From: Microlunatus capsulatus
GTDB taxonomy: Bacteria; Actinomycetota; Actinomycetes; Propionibacteriales; Propionibacteriaceae
Length of the DNA stretch: 64,000 nt
Assembly (NCBI RefSeq): GCF_017876495.1
Contig: NZ_JAGIOB010000001.1
Span: 3,162,001-3,226,000 of the forward strand
Direction of reading: 5' to 3'
The notes under the pieces are model-generated. The model did no database searches and was not told where the DNA came from. It saw only the letters and a program-made list of their open reading frames with translations. Below are positions 51,731 to 61,147 of this stretch, in pieces (position 1 is the first letter of the stretch; each line of letters begins with the position of its first letter). The translations under genes and the position numbers were made by a program.

Positions 51731-54277
51731 GTGCGTCGCCTTCCCCGCTGGCTGCTGTTCCCCGCCATCGTCGTCGTGCTGGCGCTGGTGGTGCTGCCCT
51801 TCCTGGCGGTCAGCGCCGTGCGCGAGTCCTCCCCGACGACGACGGGCGAGCTGACCCTGCCCGGCCTGACCGCTCCGGTCGAGGTGCTCCGCGACGGCAG
51901 CGGCGTGCCGCACGTCTACGCCGACAACCCCGAGGACCTCTTCGAGGCCCAGGGCTTCGTCGCGGCGCAGGACCGGTTCTTCGAGATGGACTTCCGCCGC
52001 CACCTCGCCGCCGGCCGGCTCGCCGAGCTGTTCGGGGAGTCCCAGGTCAGCACCGACGCCTACGTCCGCACCCTGGGCTGGCGCCGCGTCGCGGAGGAGG
52101 AGCTGCGGCTGCAGTCGTCCTCCACGCGGCGCTACCTCGACGCCTACGCGGCCGGGGTGAACAGCTACCTGCGCGAGCGCTCGCCGGCCGAGCTGTCGCT
52201 GGAGTACCGGCTCCTCGGGCTGCAGGGCCTGCGGACCGCGCCGGAGGACTGGACCGCGGCCGACTCGCTGTCCTGGCTGAAGGTGATGGCCTGGCAGCTC
52301 GGCTCCAACCTGGACGCCGAGGCGTCCCGCGGCCAGCTGAGCGCCCTCCTGGGCCCGGAGAAGACCGCGGTCCTGTTCCCCGAGCACCCGCTCGAGGGCT
52401 ACGACCCGATCCTCGACCGCGGAACCGTGCGGCAGGGCCTCTTCGACCCGCGCGCGGGAGCCGTCTCGCGGCGTCCCGCCCCGGCCGGGCTCACCGCGGC
52501 CGAGCTGCGCTCCGGCGGGCCCGCGCTGACCGAGGCCGCCCAGGTCGACCGGGTGCTGCCCGAGGTCCTCGGCACCGCCGACGGGGCCGGCGGCATCGGC
52601 TCCAACTCCTTCGTGGTGGCCGGCTCGCGGACAGCCAGCGGACGGGCCCTGCTGGCCAACGACCCGCACCTGGCGACGTCGATCCCCTCGACCTTCGCCC
52701 AGGTGGGGCTGCACTGCCGCACCGTCTCCAAGGCCTGCCCGTTCGACGTCTCGGGCTTCAGCCTGGCCGCGGTGCCCGGGGTGGTCATCGGCCACAACGC
52801 CACGATCGCCTGGGGGATGACGACCAGCTACGCCGACGTCCAGGACCTCTACCTGGAGCAGGTGCAGGGCGACACCGTGCGGCGCGGCGACGCCTACGAG
52901 CCGCTGGAGCTGCGCACCGAGGAGATCCGGGTGCGCGGCGAGGAGCAGCCGCGGGCGCTCCGGATCCGCTCGTCGCGGCACGGCCCGCTGCTCTCCGACG
53001 TCAGCGCCGAGCTGCAGCGGATGGGGGCGCAGCGCGGCCAGTCCGGCGGGTCGGGCTACGCCGTCGCCGTCGGCTGGGTGGGCTCGACGCCGGGCCGGAC
53101 GATGGACGCCCTGATGGCCCTCAACCGGGCCCGGGACTTCGCCCAGTTCCGCTCCGCGCTCTCGCTGCTGTCGGCGCCGTCGCAGAACGTCGTGTACGCC
53201 GACACCGCCGGCAACATCGGCTACCAGCTGCCCGGCGACCTGCCCGTGCGCGGCCGCGGCGACGGGCGCACCCCGTCGCCGGGCTGGGACGAGCGCTACG
53301 ACTGGACCGGACGCATCCCCTTCGCGGAGCTGCCCTACACCTACAACCCGCCCAGCGGGTACCTCGTCGCGGCCAACCAGCCGGTGATCGGGCGGCAGTA
53401 CCCCTACCCGGTGGGCTCGGAGTACTCCTACGGCTGGCGCAGCCAGGAGATCCGGGACCGGCTGGACGAGGCCCCGCCGCTCACCCTCGACGCCGCGGAG
53501 CAGATCTTCTACGACGAGACCGTGCGGCCCGCGGCGCAGCTGGTGCCGGCGCTGCTCCGGGTCAAGGTGGCCGACCCGTGGGTCGCGGAGGGCCAGCGCA
53601 CCCTCGTCGGCTGGGACTACAGCGCCTCCGCCGACTCCGCTCCCGCGGCCTTCTACAACGTCGTCGTGCACAACCTGCTGGAGCTGACGTTCCGCGACGA
53701 GCTGCCGCAGGACCATTGGCCGCACGGCGGCGACCGCTGGTACGCCGTCGTCGACGCCCTGCTGGCCGATCCCGACAACGCCTGGTGGGACGACGTGACC
53801 ACCGAGCGGGTCGAGCGCCGCGACGACATCCTGCTGGCGGCCATGACGGCGGCCCGCTCCGAGATCACCTCGCTGATGTCGCGCGACCCCGCCGGCTGGA
53901 CGTGGGGCCATCTGCACCAGGTCCGGCTGGAGAGCCTGACGCTGGGGCAGAGCGGGATCGCGCCGGTGGAGGCGCTGTTCAACCGCGGCCGGTACCCCGT
54001 CGGCGGAGGACCCGGGGTGGTCAACGCCCAGGGCTACGACGATCTCGGGGGCTACGCGGTGACCACGGCCCCGACGATGCGGATGCTGGTGGACCTCGGC
54101 GCCCTCGACGACTCCCGCTGGGTCAACCAGAGCGGGGTCTCCGGGCACGCCTTCGACGAGCACTACGACGACCAGACCGCTCTTTGGGCGACGAACCGGA
54201 CGCTGCCGTTCCGCAGCTCGCGGTCGGCGGTGGAGTCGGCGACGGCGGAGCGGCTGGAGCTGGTGCCCGGGGGCTGA
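51731..54277 (+). CDS. Penicillin acylase family Ntn-hydrolase, membrane-anchored
   Basis: 848 residues. An N-terminal signal-anchor helix (about 8-30), an alpha-chain region with VEVLRDGSGVPHVYADNPEDLFEAQGFVAAQDRFFEMD, a linker, then IGSNSFVVAGSR with the putative autocatalytic nucleophile Ser291 and downstream KVTVS-type catalytic surroundings including NDPHLATSIPS. The precursor should self-cleave before Ser291 to form alpha and beta chains. Relatives hydrolyse beta-lactam side chains or acyl-homoserine lactones; the natural substrate here is unknown. TAGAGT (51719-51724) is 6 nt before the GTG (leaderless). Confidence 0.9.
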   Translation: MRRLPRWLLFPAIVVVLALVVLPFLAVSAVRESSPTTTGELTLPGLTAPVEVLRDGSGVPHVYADNPEDLFEAQGFVAAQDRFFEMDFRRHLAAGRLAELFGESQVSTDAYVRTLGWRRVAEEELRLQSSSTRRYLDAYAAGVNSYLRERSPAELSLEYRLLGLQGLRTAPEDWTAADSLSWLKVMAWQLGSNLDAEASRGQLSALLGPEKTAVLFPEHPLEGYDPILDRGTVRQGLFDPRAGAVSRRPAPAGLTAAELRSGGPALTEAAQVDRVLPEVLGTADGAGGIGSNSFVVAGSRTASGRALLANDPHLATSIPSTFAQVGLHCRTVSKACPFDVSGFSLAAVPGVVIGHNATIAWGMTTSYADVQDLYLEQVQGDTVRRGDAYEPLELRTEEIRVRGEEQPRALRIRSSRHGPLLSDVSAELQRMGAQRGQSGGSGYAVAVGWVGSTPGRTMDALMALNRARDFAQFRSALSLLSAPSQNVVYADTAGNIGYQLPGDLPVRGRGDGRTPSPGWDERYDWTGRIPFAELPYTYNPPSGYLVAANQPVIGRQYPYPVGSEYSYGWRSQEIRDRLDEAPPLTLDAAEQIFYDETVRPAAQLVPALLRVKVADPWVAEGQRTLVGWDYSASADSAPAAFYNVVVHNLLELTFRDELPQDHWPHGGDRWYAVVDALLADPDNAWWDDVTTERVERRDDILLAAMTAARSEITSLMSRDPAGWTWGHLHQVRLESLTLGQSGIAPVEALFNRGRYPVGGGPGVVNAQGYDDLGGYAVTTAPTMRMLVDLGALDDSRWVNQSGVSGHAFDEHYDDQTALWATNRTLPFRSSRSAVESATAERLELVPGG

Positions 54278-54424
54278 GCCCTTCGACAGGCTCAGGGCGC
54301 GCGGGAGTCCACACCGAGGGCGCGGAGCTAACTCCCGCTGCCTGAGTTCGTCAGCCCTTCGACAGGCTCAGGGCGCGGGGGTCGACAGGCTCAGGGCGCG
54401 GCGGTCACGAGGCTCAGAGCGCGG
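54274..54424. repeat. REP-like array, four units
   Basis: Units around 54274-54300, 54353-54377, 54381-54401 and 54404-54424 share CCCTTCGACAGGCTCAGGG-type sequence with GCGCGG tails; the last two are decayed at the 5' half. Each complete unit can form a CTGAGCC/GGCTCAG hairpin. The fourth overlaps the stop codon of the GH3 gene. A further IR GCGGGAGT...ACTCCCGC spans 54301-54338. Confidence 0.75.
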
Positions 54425-57236
54425 AGGGGCCGCCGAGGTCGAGGAGCTGCAGGCCGGCGGGGACCTCGACGCGGAGGTCGACGACGTCCGGGGTCGGTCC
54501 GAGCGGCACCCGGACCTCACTCCAGCCCTCGCCCAGCGCCGGCGCGGCCGACGTCGAGCCCAGGAGCTGCCAGGGCTCCTCGCCCACGGGCGCGCGGTGC
54601 AGCACCTGCAGCGGACCCCCCGTGCCGCGCACCCGCAGCCGGAGGTCATCGGCGGGGGTGACGGCCCAGAAGTCGACCGACGCCACCGCCCGAGCGCGGA
54701 CCGCTGTGACGGCCTCGCCCACCAGGAGCTGGTCGGGCACCAGGTCGGCGCCCTCGTGGTCGTCGAAGTCGGCGGCCCGCAGCACCGTCGTGGCCAGGTC
54801 CGTCGGCGCCGGGTCGGACCCGGCCACCGTCAGCGGGAGCCGGGCGCGGACGTCGGCGACCGAGCGCCCGACGAGCAGCTCGTGCTCCCCGGGCAGCAGG
54901 GCGTGGGCGCCCGCCCGGACGTCCCAGACCGTCAGCCGGGCGGGGTCGACGACGACCGTCACCGTCTGCGTCGTGCCGGGCTCCAGGGTGGCCCGGGCGT
55001 ACCCGACGAGGCGGACGGGGTAGACGAGCCGGCCGGGCGCGGTCCGGCGGGCGAAGACCTGCACCACCTCCGTCGTCGTCCGGTTCCCCGGGTTGCTGAG
55101 CTCGGCGGTGACGACCAGCGGCTCGGCCGGCGGCGGCCCGGCCGTGAGGGCGGCCGGCGCCAGCGCCGCCGGACCCCAGGTCACCGCCTCGTAGCCGAGC
55201 CCGTGGCCGAAGGGGTACCGGGCGGGCGCCGGGTCGTAGCCGTAGGTCTGCCGACCGGTGATGAGGTCGTAGTCGAAGACGTCCGGGGCGGCTCCGGGGT
55301 CCGCGGGCCACGCCTGGGCCAGCCGGCCCGACGGCTCGGCCACCCCGCGCAGCACGTCGGCCAGTCCGTGGCCCAGCTCCTGGCCGCCGTGGCTGCTCCA
55401 GAGCACCGCGCCGCAGCCGGCCTCGACCTCGTCGAGCGCGTAGGGGTAGCTGGAGACGACCACGAGGACGCAGCGGTCGTTGGCCGCGCGCGCCGCCCGG
55501 AGGATCTCGCGCTGCCGGGCGGGCAGCACGAGGTCGGGCCGGTCCTCGGTCTCGCGGCCGGCGAGGTGGGGCTCGTTGCCGGCGGTGACGACGACGACGT
55601 CCGCGGCGGCGGCCGCCGCGGCGACGTCGGCGAGCCCGGCGACCACGGTGGACAGCTCGAACCGCTCGGCCTGCTCCCGCCCGGCCGCCCCGACCTCCAG
55701 CCGGTCGGTGCTGCGCTGGCGGCGCACCCAGCTGCGGGTGCCGCGGTGCCGCAGCGACCAGGTGCCGTCCTCGGCACGGTCGAGGGCGAAGCTCTCCTGC
55801 ACCTCCCAGCCGCCGACGCGGGTGGCGCCCGCCCGCAGCGTGCGGCCGTTCTCCACCGTCAGCAGGTGCCCGTCGGCCGCGGTCAGGGTGACGAGGCCGT
55901 GGCCCCAGTCGTCGAGGGTGAGGCGGGCGTCGTCGTCGGGGACCTCGCCGTCGGCGACCAGCCCGCCGGTGGCCCGGTCCAGCCGCACGTAGCGCCCGGT
56001 CGTCGTCGAGCGCAGGGTCACCACGTCGGCGCCCTCGGCGGTGCGCACCGCGCCCGACTCGGCGAGCGCGTCGGCCAGCCCGACGACGTAGGGCGGGGTG
56101 CCCGAGTACCAGTCGTGCAGCACCCGGCGGGCGAACGGCCCGACGACGGCGACCGACGCGCCGGCCGGCAGCGGCAGCAGCCCGGCCCGGTCGTCCAGCA
56201 GCACCACCGCGCGGGTCGCCGCCTCGCGGGCCAGCGCCCGGTGCGCCGGGGTGTCGAGGTCGTCGGCGGTGATCGCGGCGTACGGGTCGTCGTCGGGGTC
56301 CAGCTCGCCGGTCAGCAGCCGCAGGTGCAGCATCCGGGTGACGGCGCGGTCCAGGTCGTCCTCGGTCAGCAGCCCGGCCGCCAGGGCCGCGGTCAGCCGC
56401 TCGACCGTCGGGCCGGCGTCGGCGCCGCCGTCGGTGAAGGAGTCGACGCCGGCCCGCAGCGCGGCGGCGTGAGAGCTGACGTGGTCGGGGAAGTGCTGCT
56501 GGGAGCCGGCCAGGTTGCTGGGCGCGTAGGCGTCGGACACCACCAGCAGGGGGAGCGGGGCGGCGCCCCGGAGGAGGTCCAGCAGCTCCTGGCTGACGTG
56601 CGCGGGCCGGCCGTTCACCAGGTTGTAGGCGGGCATCAGGGCGCCGACGACCCCGGCGGCCAGCGGGCCGGTGAAGGCCGGCAGCTCGTACTCGTGCAGC
56701 ACCCGCGGCCGCAGCGTGGACGAGCTGACGTCGCGGTCGGTCTCGTTGTCGTAGCCGAGCACGTGCTTCAGCGTCGGCACGGTGCGCCAGACCGTCGGGT
56801 GGTCCCCGCGCAACCCGCGGGCGTAGGCGGTGGCCAGCTCGGCGGTCAGGTGCGGGTCCTCGGAGAACCCCTCCTCGTTGCGCCCCCAGCGCGGGTTGCG
56901 CAGCGGGTTGACGACCGGCGACCAGGCGTTCAGGCTGACCCTCCGGTCCGCGGCGTGCTTCGCCCGGACCTCGACGCCGACCGCCTCGCCGACGCGGCGG
57001 ACCAGCTCGGCGTCCCAGGTCGACGCGAGCCCGACGGGCTGCGGGAACACCGTGGCCGTGCCCAACCAGGCGACGCCGTGGGCCGCCTCGGTGCCGGTGA
57101 CGAAGGGCGCCAGCCCCAGCCGGGGCACGGCCGGGACGTGCTGGTGGCAGGCGGCGACCTTCTCGGCGGTGCTCAGCCGGGCCGTCAGGGCGGCGGCGCG
57201 CGCCCGCAGGTCGGTGGGGGTGCCGGCGTCGTCCAC
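54414..57236 (-). CDS. Glycoside hydrolase family 3 enzyme with fascin-like insert
   Basis: 940 residues. GH3 barrel: FVTGTEAAHGVAWLGTATVFPQP, NPRWGRNEEGFSEDP, KHVLGYDNETDRD and the nucleophile Asp in LLVVSDAYAPSNLAG (near residue 235). The C-terminal alpha/beta sandwich is interrupted at about residues 400-527 by a module with VTLRSTTTGRYVRLDR, LLTVENGRTLRAG and SWSLRHRGTRSW-like strands, resembling a fascin-type beta-trefoil. A fibronectin-III-like domain (about 690-770) and a C-terminal beta-rich, CBM-like part follow. No signal peptide, so probably cytoplasmic, acting on imported oligosaccharides. GTG 57236 with GAGGAG upstream. Confidence 0.9.
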   Translation of the reverse strand: MDDAGTPTDLRARAAALTARLSTAEKVAACHQHVPAVPRLGLAPFVTGTEAAHGVAWLGTATVFPQPVGLASTWDAELVRRVGEAVGVEVRAKHAADRRVSLNAWSPVVNPLRNPRWGRNEEGFSEDPHLTAELATAYARGLRGDHPTVWRTVPTLKHVLGYDNETDRDVSSSTLRPRVLHEYELPAFTGPLAAGVVGALMPAYNLVNGRPAHVSQELLDLLRGAAPLPLLVVSDAYAPSNLAGSQQHFPDHVSSHAAALRAGVDSFTDGGADAGPTVERLTAALAAGLLTEDDLDRAVTRMLHLRLLTGELDPDDDPYAAITADDLDTPAHRALAREAATRAVVLLDDRAGLLPLPAGASVAVVGPFARRVLHDWYSGTPPYVVGLADALAESGAVRTAEGADVVTLRSTTTGRYVRLDRATGGLVADGEVPDDDARLTLDDWGHGLVTLTAADGHLLTVENGRTLRAGATRVGGWEVQESFALDRAEDGTWSLRHRGTRSWVRRQRSTDRLEVGAAGREQAERFELSTVVAGLADVAAAAAAADVVVVTAGNEPHLAGRETEDRPDLVLPARQREILRAARAANDRCVLVVVSSYPYALDEVEAGCGAVLWSSHGGQELGHGLADVLRGVAEPSGRLAQAWPADPGAAPDVFDYDLITGRQTYGYDPAPARYPFGHGLGYEAVTWGPAALAPAALTAGPPPAEPLVVTAELSNPGNRTTTEVVQVFARRTAPGRLVYPVRLVGYARATLEPGTTQTVTVVVDPARLTVWDVRAGAHALLPGEHELLVGRSVADVRARLPLTVAGSDPAPTDLATTVLRAADFDDHEGADLVPDQLLVGEAVTAVRARAVASVDFWAVTPADDLRLRVRGTGGPLQVLHRAPVGEEPWQLLGSTSAAPALGEGWSEVRVPLGPTPDVVDLRVEVPAGLQLLDLGGPSAL

Positions 57237-57254
57237 GCTGCTCCTCGGGTTCCT

Positions 57255-57272
57255 GGTCGAATCGATTCGACC
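57255..57272. promoter_or_regulatory. 18-bp perfect palindrome, LacI-type operator
   Basis: GGTCGAATC-GATTCGACC (57255-57272), central CG-free but symmetric, in the GH3 mRNA leader about 30 nt after the expected transcription start (road-block position). It shares TCGAA half-sites with the operator at 57424-57437. Confidence 0.7.
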
Positions 57273-57309
57273 CGAGCGCGGGCAGGGCGTCGTCGGGTCC
57301 CGGACGGGT

Positions 57310-57338
57310 ATCCTCGTCCATCCCGCGCTCAGATCCAA
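57310..57338 (-). promoter_or_regulatory. Promoter of the GH3 gene
   Basis: Minus strand: -35 TTGGAT (57333-57338), 17-bp spacer, -10 GAGGAT (57310-57315), predicted start near 57303. Confidence 0.5.
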
Positions 57339-57386
57339 GTCCGCAGGGCTTGGGCCAAGCCTCAGCAGAAGGGGCTCGGCGTGGCA

Positions 57387-57437
57387 TTGACCTCGCCGAT
57401 CGCGCGACGTAAGGTCTCGATAATCGAAGCGCTTCGA
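57387..57437 (+). promoter_or_regulatory. Promoter and LacI operator of the sugar ABC operon
   Basis: -35 TTGACC (57387-57392), 17-bp spacer, -10 TAAGGT (57410-57415). The 14-bp perfect palindrome TCGAAGC-GCTTCGA (57424-57437) starts at about +1 to +4, the classical LacI repression site. Confidence 0.8.
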
Positions 57438-57500
57438 CGGTGTCGCTCCGGAGATGGGGAACCGTTCGAGCCCGCCCGTCCCACAAAGGAGTGTCGTCCG

Positions 57501-59159
57501 ATGAGTCCCTCGACCCACCCGGGTACCGCCCCCGCCGCCTTCCGGCGCCGGTCCTTCCTCGGCCTGCTGGGTGCCGGCGCCGCCGCGACCGCCCTGCCCG
57601 CCGGGCTCGCCGGCTGCAGCACCGCGGCCACCTCGGCCCCCGCGCCCACCGCCATCGACTCGGCGATCCTGCCGAACTACAAGGCGGTCGAGTACGCCAA
57701 GCCCGACATCGCCAGCGTCAACGGCTCCACCCCGGGCTACACGACGATCCCGGAGGAGCTCGTGCAGTCGGTCCCGACGGCGCCCGGCACCGGGCGGACC
57801 ATCACCGCGATGACGCCGCTGTGGGGGACCATCCCGCCGTCGAACGGCAACCAGTACTACGAGGCCGTCAACGGCATCCTCGGCTCGACGATCCAGTTCC
57901 AGATCACCGACGGCAACGTCTACGGCGACAAGCTGGCCGCCGTGCTGGCCTCGGCCAAGGACGTGCCCGACTGGGTGCAGGTGCCCTCCTGGGTCCTGCC
58001 GCCGCGGTTCGGCTCCGAGATCGTCGCGAACGTCTTCACCGACCTGACCCCGTTCCTGGCCGGCTCGGCCGTGGACAAGTACCCCAACCTCGCCAACATC
58101 CCGACCGACGCCTGGAAGGCCTGCGTCTGGAACGGCAAGCTCTACGGCCTGCCCTACCCGGACACGGTCATCCGCGACGCGACGTACTACCGCAAGGACA
58201 TCCTCGACGAGCGCGGCATCACCCCGGACGTGAAGTCGGCCGAGGACCTGCTGGCCCTGGCCAAGGAGCTCACCGACCCCTCGAAGAACCAGTGGGGCGC
58301 GGAGGACCCGTGGTCCGGCATCGTCATCGCCTACGGCGTGCCGCCGAAGTGGCGCCTGGACGACGCGGGCAAGCTCATCAACCGCGTCGAGACCCCGGAG
58401 TACCGGGCGGCGCTGGAGGCCACGGCCAAGTTCTTCGCGGCCGGCGTCGTCCACCCCGACGCGGTGGCCGACCAGGCCAGCGAGGCGAAGTCGCGCTTCC
58501 AGTCCGGCAAGTCGCTGATCATGTGCGACGGCACCGGCGGCTGGAACGAGGCCCTGCGCGACAACCTGGCCAGCAACCCCGACTACGCCCAGCAGGCCTT
58601 CGCGCCGTTCGGCGGCGACGGCGGCGAGCCGCTGCTGTGGAAGGGCAACGGGGCCAACATGTTCTCGTTCATCAAGAAGACCGACGACACCGCGCTGGTC
58701 GAGGAGCTGCTGGCCATGGCCAACGTGCTCGCGGCGCCGTTCGGCACGACCGAGTTCGACCTGATCAACAACGGCAAGGAGGGCGTCCACTTCACCCGGG
58801 GCGCCGACGGGGTGCCGAAGCCCACGGCGCTCGCCGCCAAGGAGCTGCAGCCGACCTACATCTTCCTCGTCGACCCGCCGGTCGTGGAGGCCAAGGTGCA
58901 GTACCCGGGCTTCGTCGAGGCCATGTGCACGTGGATGGCCGGCGCCGCCCCGTTCGCGAAGGAGCCGCTGTTCTACGGCCAGCAGATCACCGAGCCGACG
59001 CAGTTCGCCTCCATCGCGGCGCCCTTCACCGACCTGGAGAAGGACATCGCCCGGGGCCGCAAGTCGCTGACCGACCTCGACAACGCCATCGCGGAGTGGA
59101 AGGCCTCCGGCGGTGACCAGTTGCGGGACTTCTACCAGAAGATCCTCGACCAGCAGTGA
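57501..59159 (+). CDS. Extracellular solute-binding lipoprotein (LplA-type sugar ABC importer)
   Basis: 552 residues. Tat-type signal with RRRSFLGLLGAG and lipobox LAGC, lipidated Cys39. The large type-I binding protein contains AMTPLWGTIPPSNGNQYYEAV, WNGKLYGLPYPDTVIRDATY and WKASGGDQLRDFYQKI, like LplA/YtcQ-group proteins that accompany LplBC permeases. Ligand probably an oligosaccharide or its glycoside. ATG at 57501 with AAGGAG. First gene of the operon; start of the permease overlaps its stop (GTGA). Confidence 0.92.
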   Translation: MSPSTHPGTAPAAFRRRSFLGLLGAGAAATALPAGLAGCSTAATSAPAPTAIDSAILPNYKAVEYAKPDIASVNGSTPGYTTIPEELVQSVPTAPGTGRTITAMTPLWGTIPPSNGNQYYEAVNGILGSTIQFQITDGNVYGDKLAAVLASAKDVPDWVQVPSWVLPPRFGSEIVANVFTDLTPFLAGSAVDKYPNLANIPTDAWKACVWNGKLYGLPYPDTVIRDATYYRKDILDERGITPDVKSAEDLLALAKELTDPSKNQWGAEDPWSGIVIAYGVPPKWRLDDAGKLINRVETPEYRAALEATAKFFAAGVVHPDAVADQASEAKSRFQSGKSLIMCDGTGGWNEALRDNLASNPDYAQQAFAPFGGDGGEPLLWKGNGANMFSFIKKTDDTALVEELLAMANVLAAPFGTTEFDLINNGKEGVHFTRGADGVPKPTALAAKELQPTYIFLVDPPVVEAKVQYPGFVEAMCTWMAGAAPFAKEPLFYGQQITEPTQFASIAAPFTDLEKDIARGRKSLTDLDNAIAEWKASGGDQLRDFYQKILDQQ

Positions 59160-60172
59160 GCACCGCCACCCGCCCGACGACGCCGGCGACCGGCTCCGCC
59201 CCCACCCCGGGGGCGGCGCCGGCCCGCCGGCGGCCGGCCGCCCCGTCGGTCCCGCACCGCAAGCTGTCGCTGCGCACCCGGCTCCGCCGGGACGCCCCGC
59301 TGCTCGTCATGACCCTGCCCGCGGTCCTGCTGCTGGTCGTGTTCGCCTACGTGCCGATGCTCGGCAACATCATGGCGTTCCAGCAGTACTCGCCCTACAC
59401 GGGTTTCTTCTCCAGCCCGTTCGTGGGGATCTCCAACTTCGCCCGGGTCTTCGCCAACCCGCTGTTCCTCAACGCCGTCGGCAACACGCTGGTGATCACG
59501 GCCTTCCAGCTGGTGTTCTTCTTCCCGGTGCCGATCCTGCTGGCCCTGCTGCTCAACAGCGTCCTGTCGCCCCGGCTGCGGGTGTTCGTGCAGTCGGTCG
59601 TCTACCTGCCCCACTTCTTCTCATGGGTGCTCGTGGTGACGATCTTCCAGCAGATCTTCGGCGGCGCCGGGCTGATCAGCCAGACGCTGCGCAACAACGG
59701 CTACTCCGGCTTCGACCTGATGACGAACCCGGACACGTTCCTGGTGCTGATCACGATGCAGTCGGTCTGGAAGGACGCGGGCTGGGGGATCATCATCTTC
59801 CTCGCGGCCCTCGGGACCGTCGACCCGGCGCTGCACGAGGCCGCGGCCTCCGACGGGGCCGGCCGCTGGCGCCGGATGTGGCACATCACGCTGCCCGCCC
59901 TGCGCCCGGTGATCATCCTGCTGCTGATCCTGCGCCTCGGTGACTCCCTCACCGTCGGCTTCGAGCAGCTGATCCTGCAGCGCGGCGCCGTCGGCGCCCA
60001 GGTGTCGGAGGTGATCGACACCTACGTCTACTACCAGGGCGTCGTCTACGGCGACTGGAGCTTCGCGGCCGCCGCGGGGCTGGTCAAGGGCCTCGTCAGC
60101 CTGGCCCTGGTGCTGGGCGCCAACAAGCTGGCCCACGTGTTCGGCGAGTCAGGAGTGTACAAACGATCATGA
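59156..60172 (+). CDS. Sugar ABC transporter permease (LplB-type)
   Basis: 338 residues. After a Pro-rich N-terminus, six membrane helices; the EAA loop reads EAAASDGAGRWRRMWHITLP, contacting the shared ATPase. RTRLRRDAPLLVMTLPAVLLL and VPMLGNIMAFQQY are typical for LplB. GTG overlaps the SBP stop; stop overlaps the next ATG (ATGA). No ATPase is encoded here, so a shared MsiK-type protein is expected elsewhere. Confidence 0.92.
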   Translation: MSTATRPTTPATGSAPTPGAAPARRRPAAPSVPHRKLSLRTRLRRDAPLLVMTLPAVLLLVVFAYVPMLGNIMAFQQYSPYTGFFSSPFVGISNFARVFANPLFLNAVGNTLVITAFQLVFFFPVPILLALLLNSVLSPRLRVFVQSVVYLPHFFSWVLVVTIFQQIFGGAGLISQTLRNNGYSGFDLMTNPDTFLVLITMQSVWKDAGWGIIIFLAALGTVDPALHEAAASDGAGRWRRMWHITLPALRPVIILLLILRLGDSLTVGFEQLILQRGAVGAQVSEVIDTYVYYQGVVYGDWSFAAAAGLVKGLVSLALVLGANKLAHVFGESGVYKRS

Positions 60173-61140
60173 GCGCCCCCACCCCCACGCTCGAGGTGGC
60201 CCCGGTCACCGCCAAGCTCGCCCCGGCCCGTCGGCTGCGCCGCTCGAAGCACCGCCCGACCTGGGAGGAGGACCCCAGCGTCGTCGGCCTCGTCGGCAAG
60301 GGCGTCGTGCTCGTCCTGCTGGTGCTGGCGATCGTCTTCCCGCTCTACACCGTGCTGCTGACCAGCTTCTCCACCCAGGCGGAGACGCTGCGGACCGGCG
60401 GGCTGGTCGTCGTCCCCGGCGAGCTGACCGTCGAGGCCTACCGGCAGATCCTCACCGGCGGCGTGGTCACCCGCGCCGCGGCGGTCAGCATCGGCATCAC
60501 CGCCGTCGGGACCCTGCTGTCCACCGTCGTCTCGGTGATGGCGGCCTACGGGCTGTCTCGGCCGAGCTCGCTCGGCCACCGGCCGATCCTGTTCGTCTTC
60601 CTGATCACGATGTTCTTCGGCGCCGGCCTCATCCCCACCTACCTGGTGGTGAGCGGTCTCGGCTTGATCAACTCCTACTGGGCGCTGATCCTGCCGGGCG
60701 CGGTCTCGGCGTTCAACATCCTCATCCTGCGGAACTTCTTCATGGGGATCGACGCCGCGATCACCGACGCCGCCCGGGTGGACGGCGCGGGGGAGTGGCG
60801 GATCCTCGCCCGGATCGTGCTGCCGATGTCGGGGGCCGTCGTCGCGGTCGTCGCCCTGTTCTACGGCGTCAGCTACTTCAACGCCTTCTTCAACGCGATC
60901 CTCTACATCAACGACAACGACAAGTGGCCGCTGCAGCTGGTGCTGCGCTCCTACGTGCTGCAGGGCGTCAACCTGCCGGGCGCGGGTGCCCAGCCCGACA
61001 CCGGCACGTCGGGCGCGGTCGCGGGGCTGCCGATCAAGATGGCGGTGATGGTGCTCGCGATCATCCCGATCCTGGTCGTCTACCCCTTCGTCCAGCGGCA
61101 CTTCACCAAGGGCGTCATCTTCGGCGCCATCAAGGGGTGA
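60169..61140 (+). CDS. Sugar ABC transporter permease (LplC/YtcP-type)
   Basis: 323 residues, six helices, EAA loop DAARVDGAGEWRILARIVLP, with the LplC-like STQAETLRTGGLVVVPGELTVEAYR and FNAFFNAILYINDNDKWPLQ segments. Partner of the preceding permease; ATGA overlap gives strict coupling. Ends in VQRHFTKGVIFGAIKG, the typical YtcP tail. Confidence 0.92.
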   Translation: MSAPTPTLEVAPVTAKLAPARRLRRSKHRPTWEEDPSVVGLVGKGVVLVLLVLAIVFPLYTVLLTSFSTQAETLRTGGLVVVPGELTVEAYRQILTGGVVTRAAAVSIGITAVGTLLSTVVSVMAAYGLSRPSSLGHRPILFVFLITMFFGAGLIPTYLVVSGLGLINSYWALILPGAVSAFNILILRNFFMGIDAAITDAARVDGAGEWRILARIVLPMSGAVVAVVALFYGVSYFNAFFNAILYINDNDKWPLQLVLRSYVLQGVNLPGAGAQPDTGTSGAVAGLPIKMAVMVLAIIPILVVYPFVQRHFTKGVIFGAIKG

Positions 61141-61147
61141 GCCCCCC

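Noticed and set aside
51731-54277. Quorum-quenching acylase as a certain function
   Set aside because: The penicillin-acylase family is broad and nothing in sequence or context fixes the substrate.
57237-58790. Upstream extension of the GH3 frame to 58790
   Set aside because: The added stretch runs antisense through the solute-binding protein and both promoters and has no domain; the GTG at 57236 has a ribosome site.
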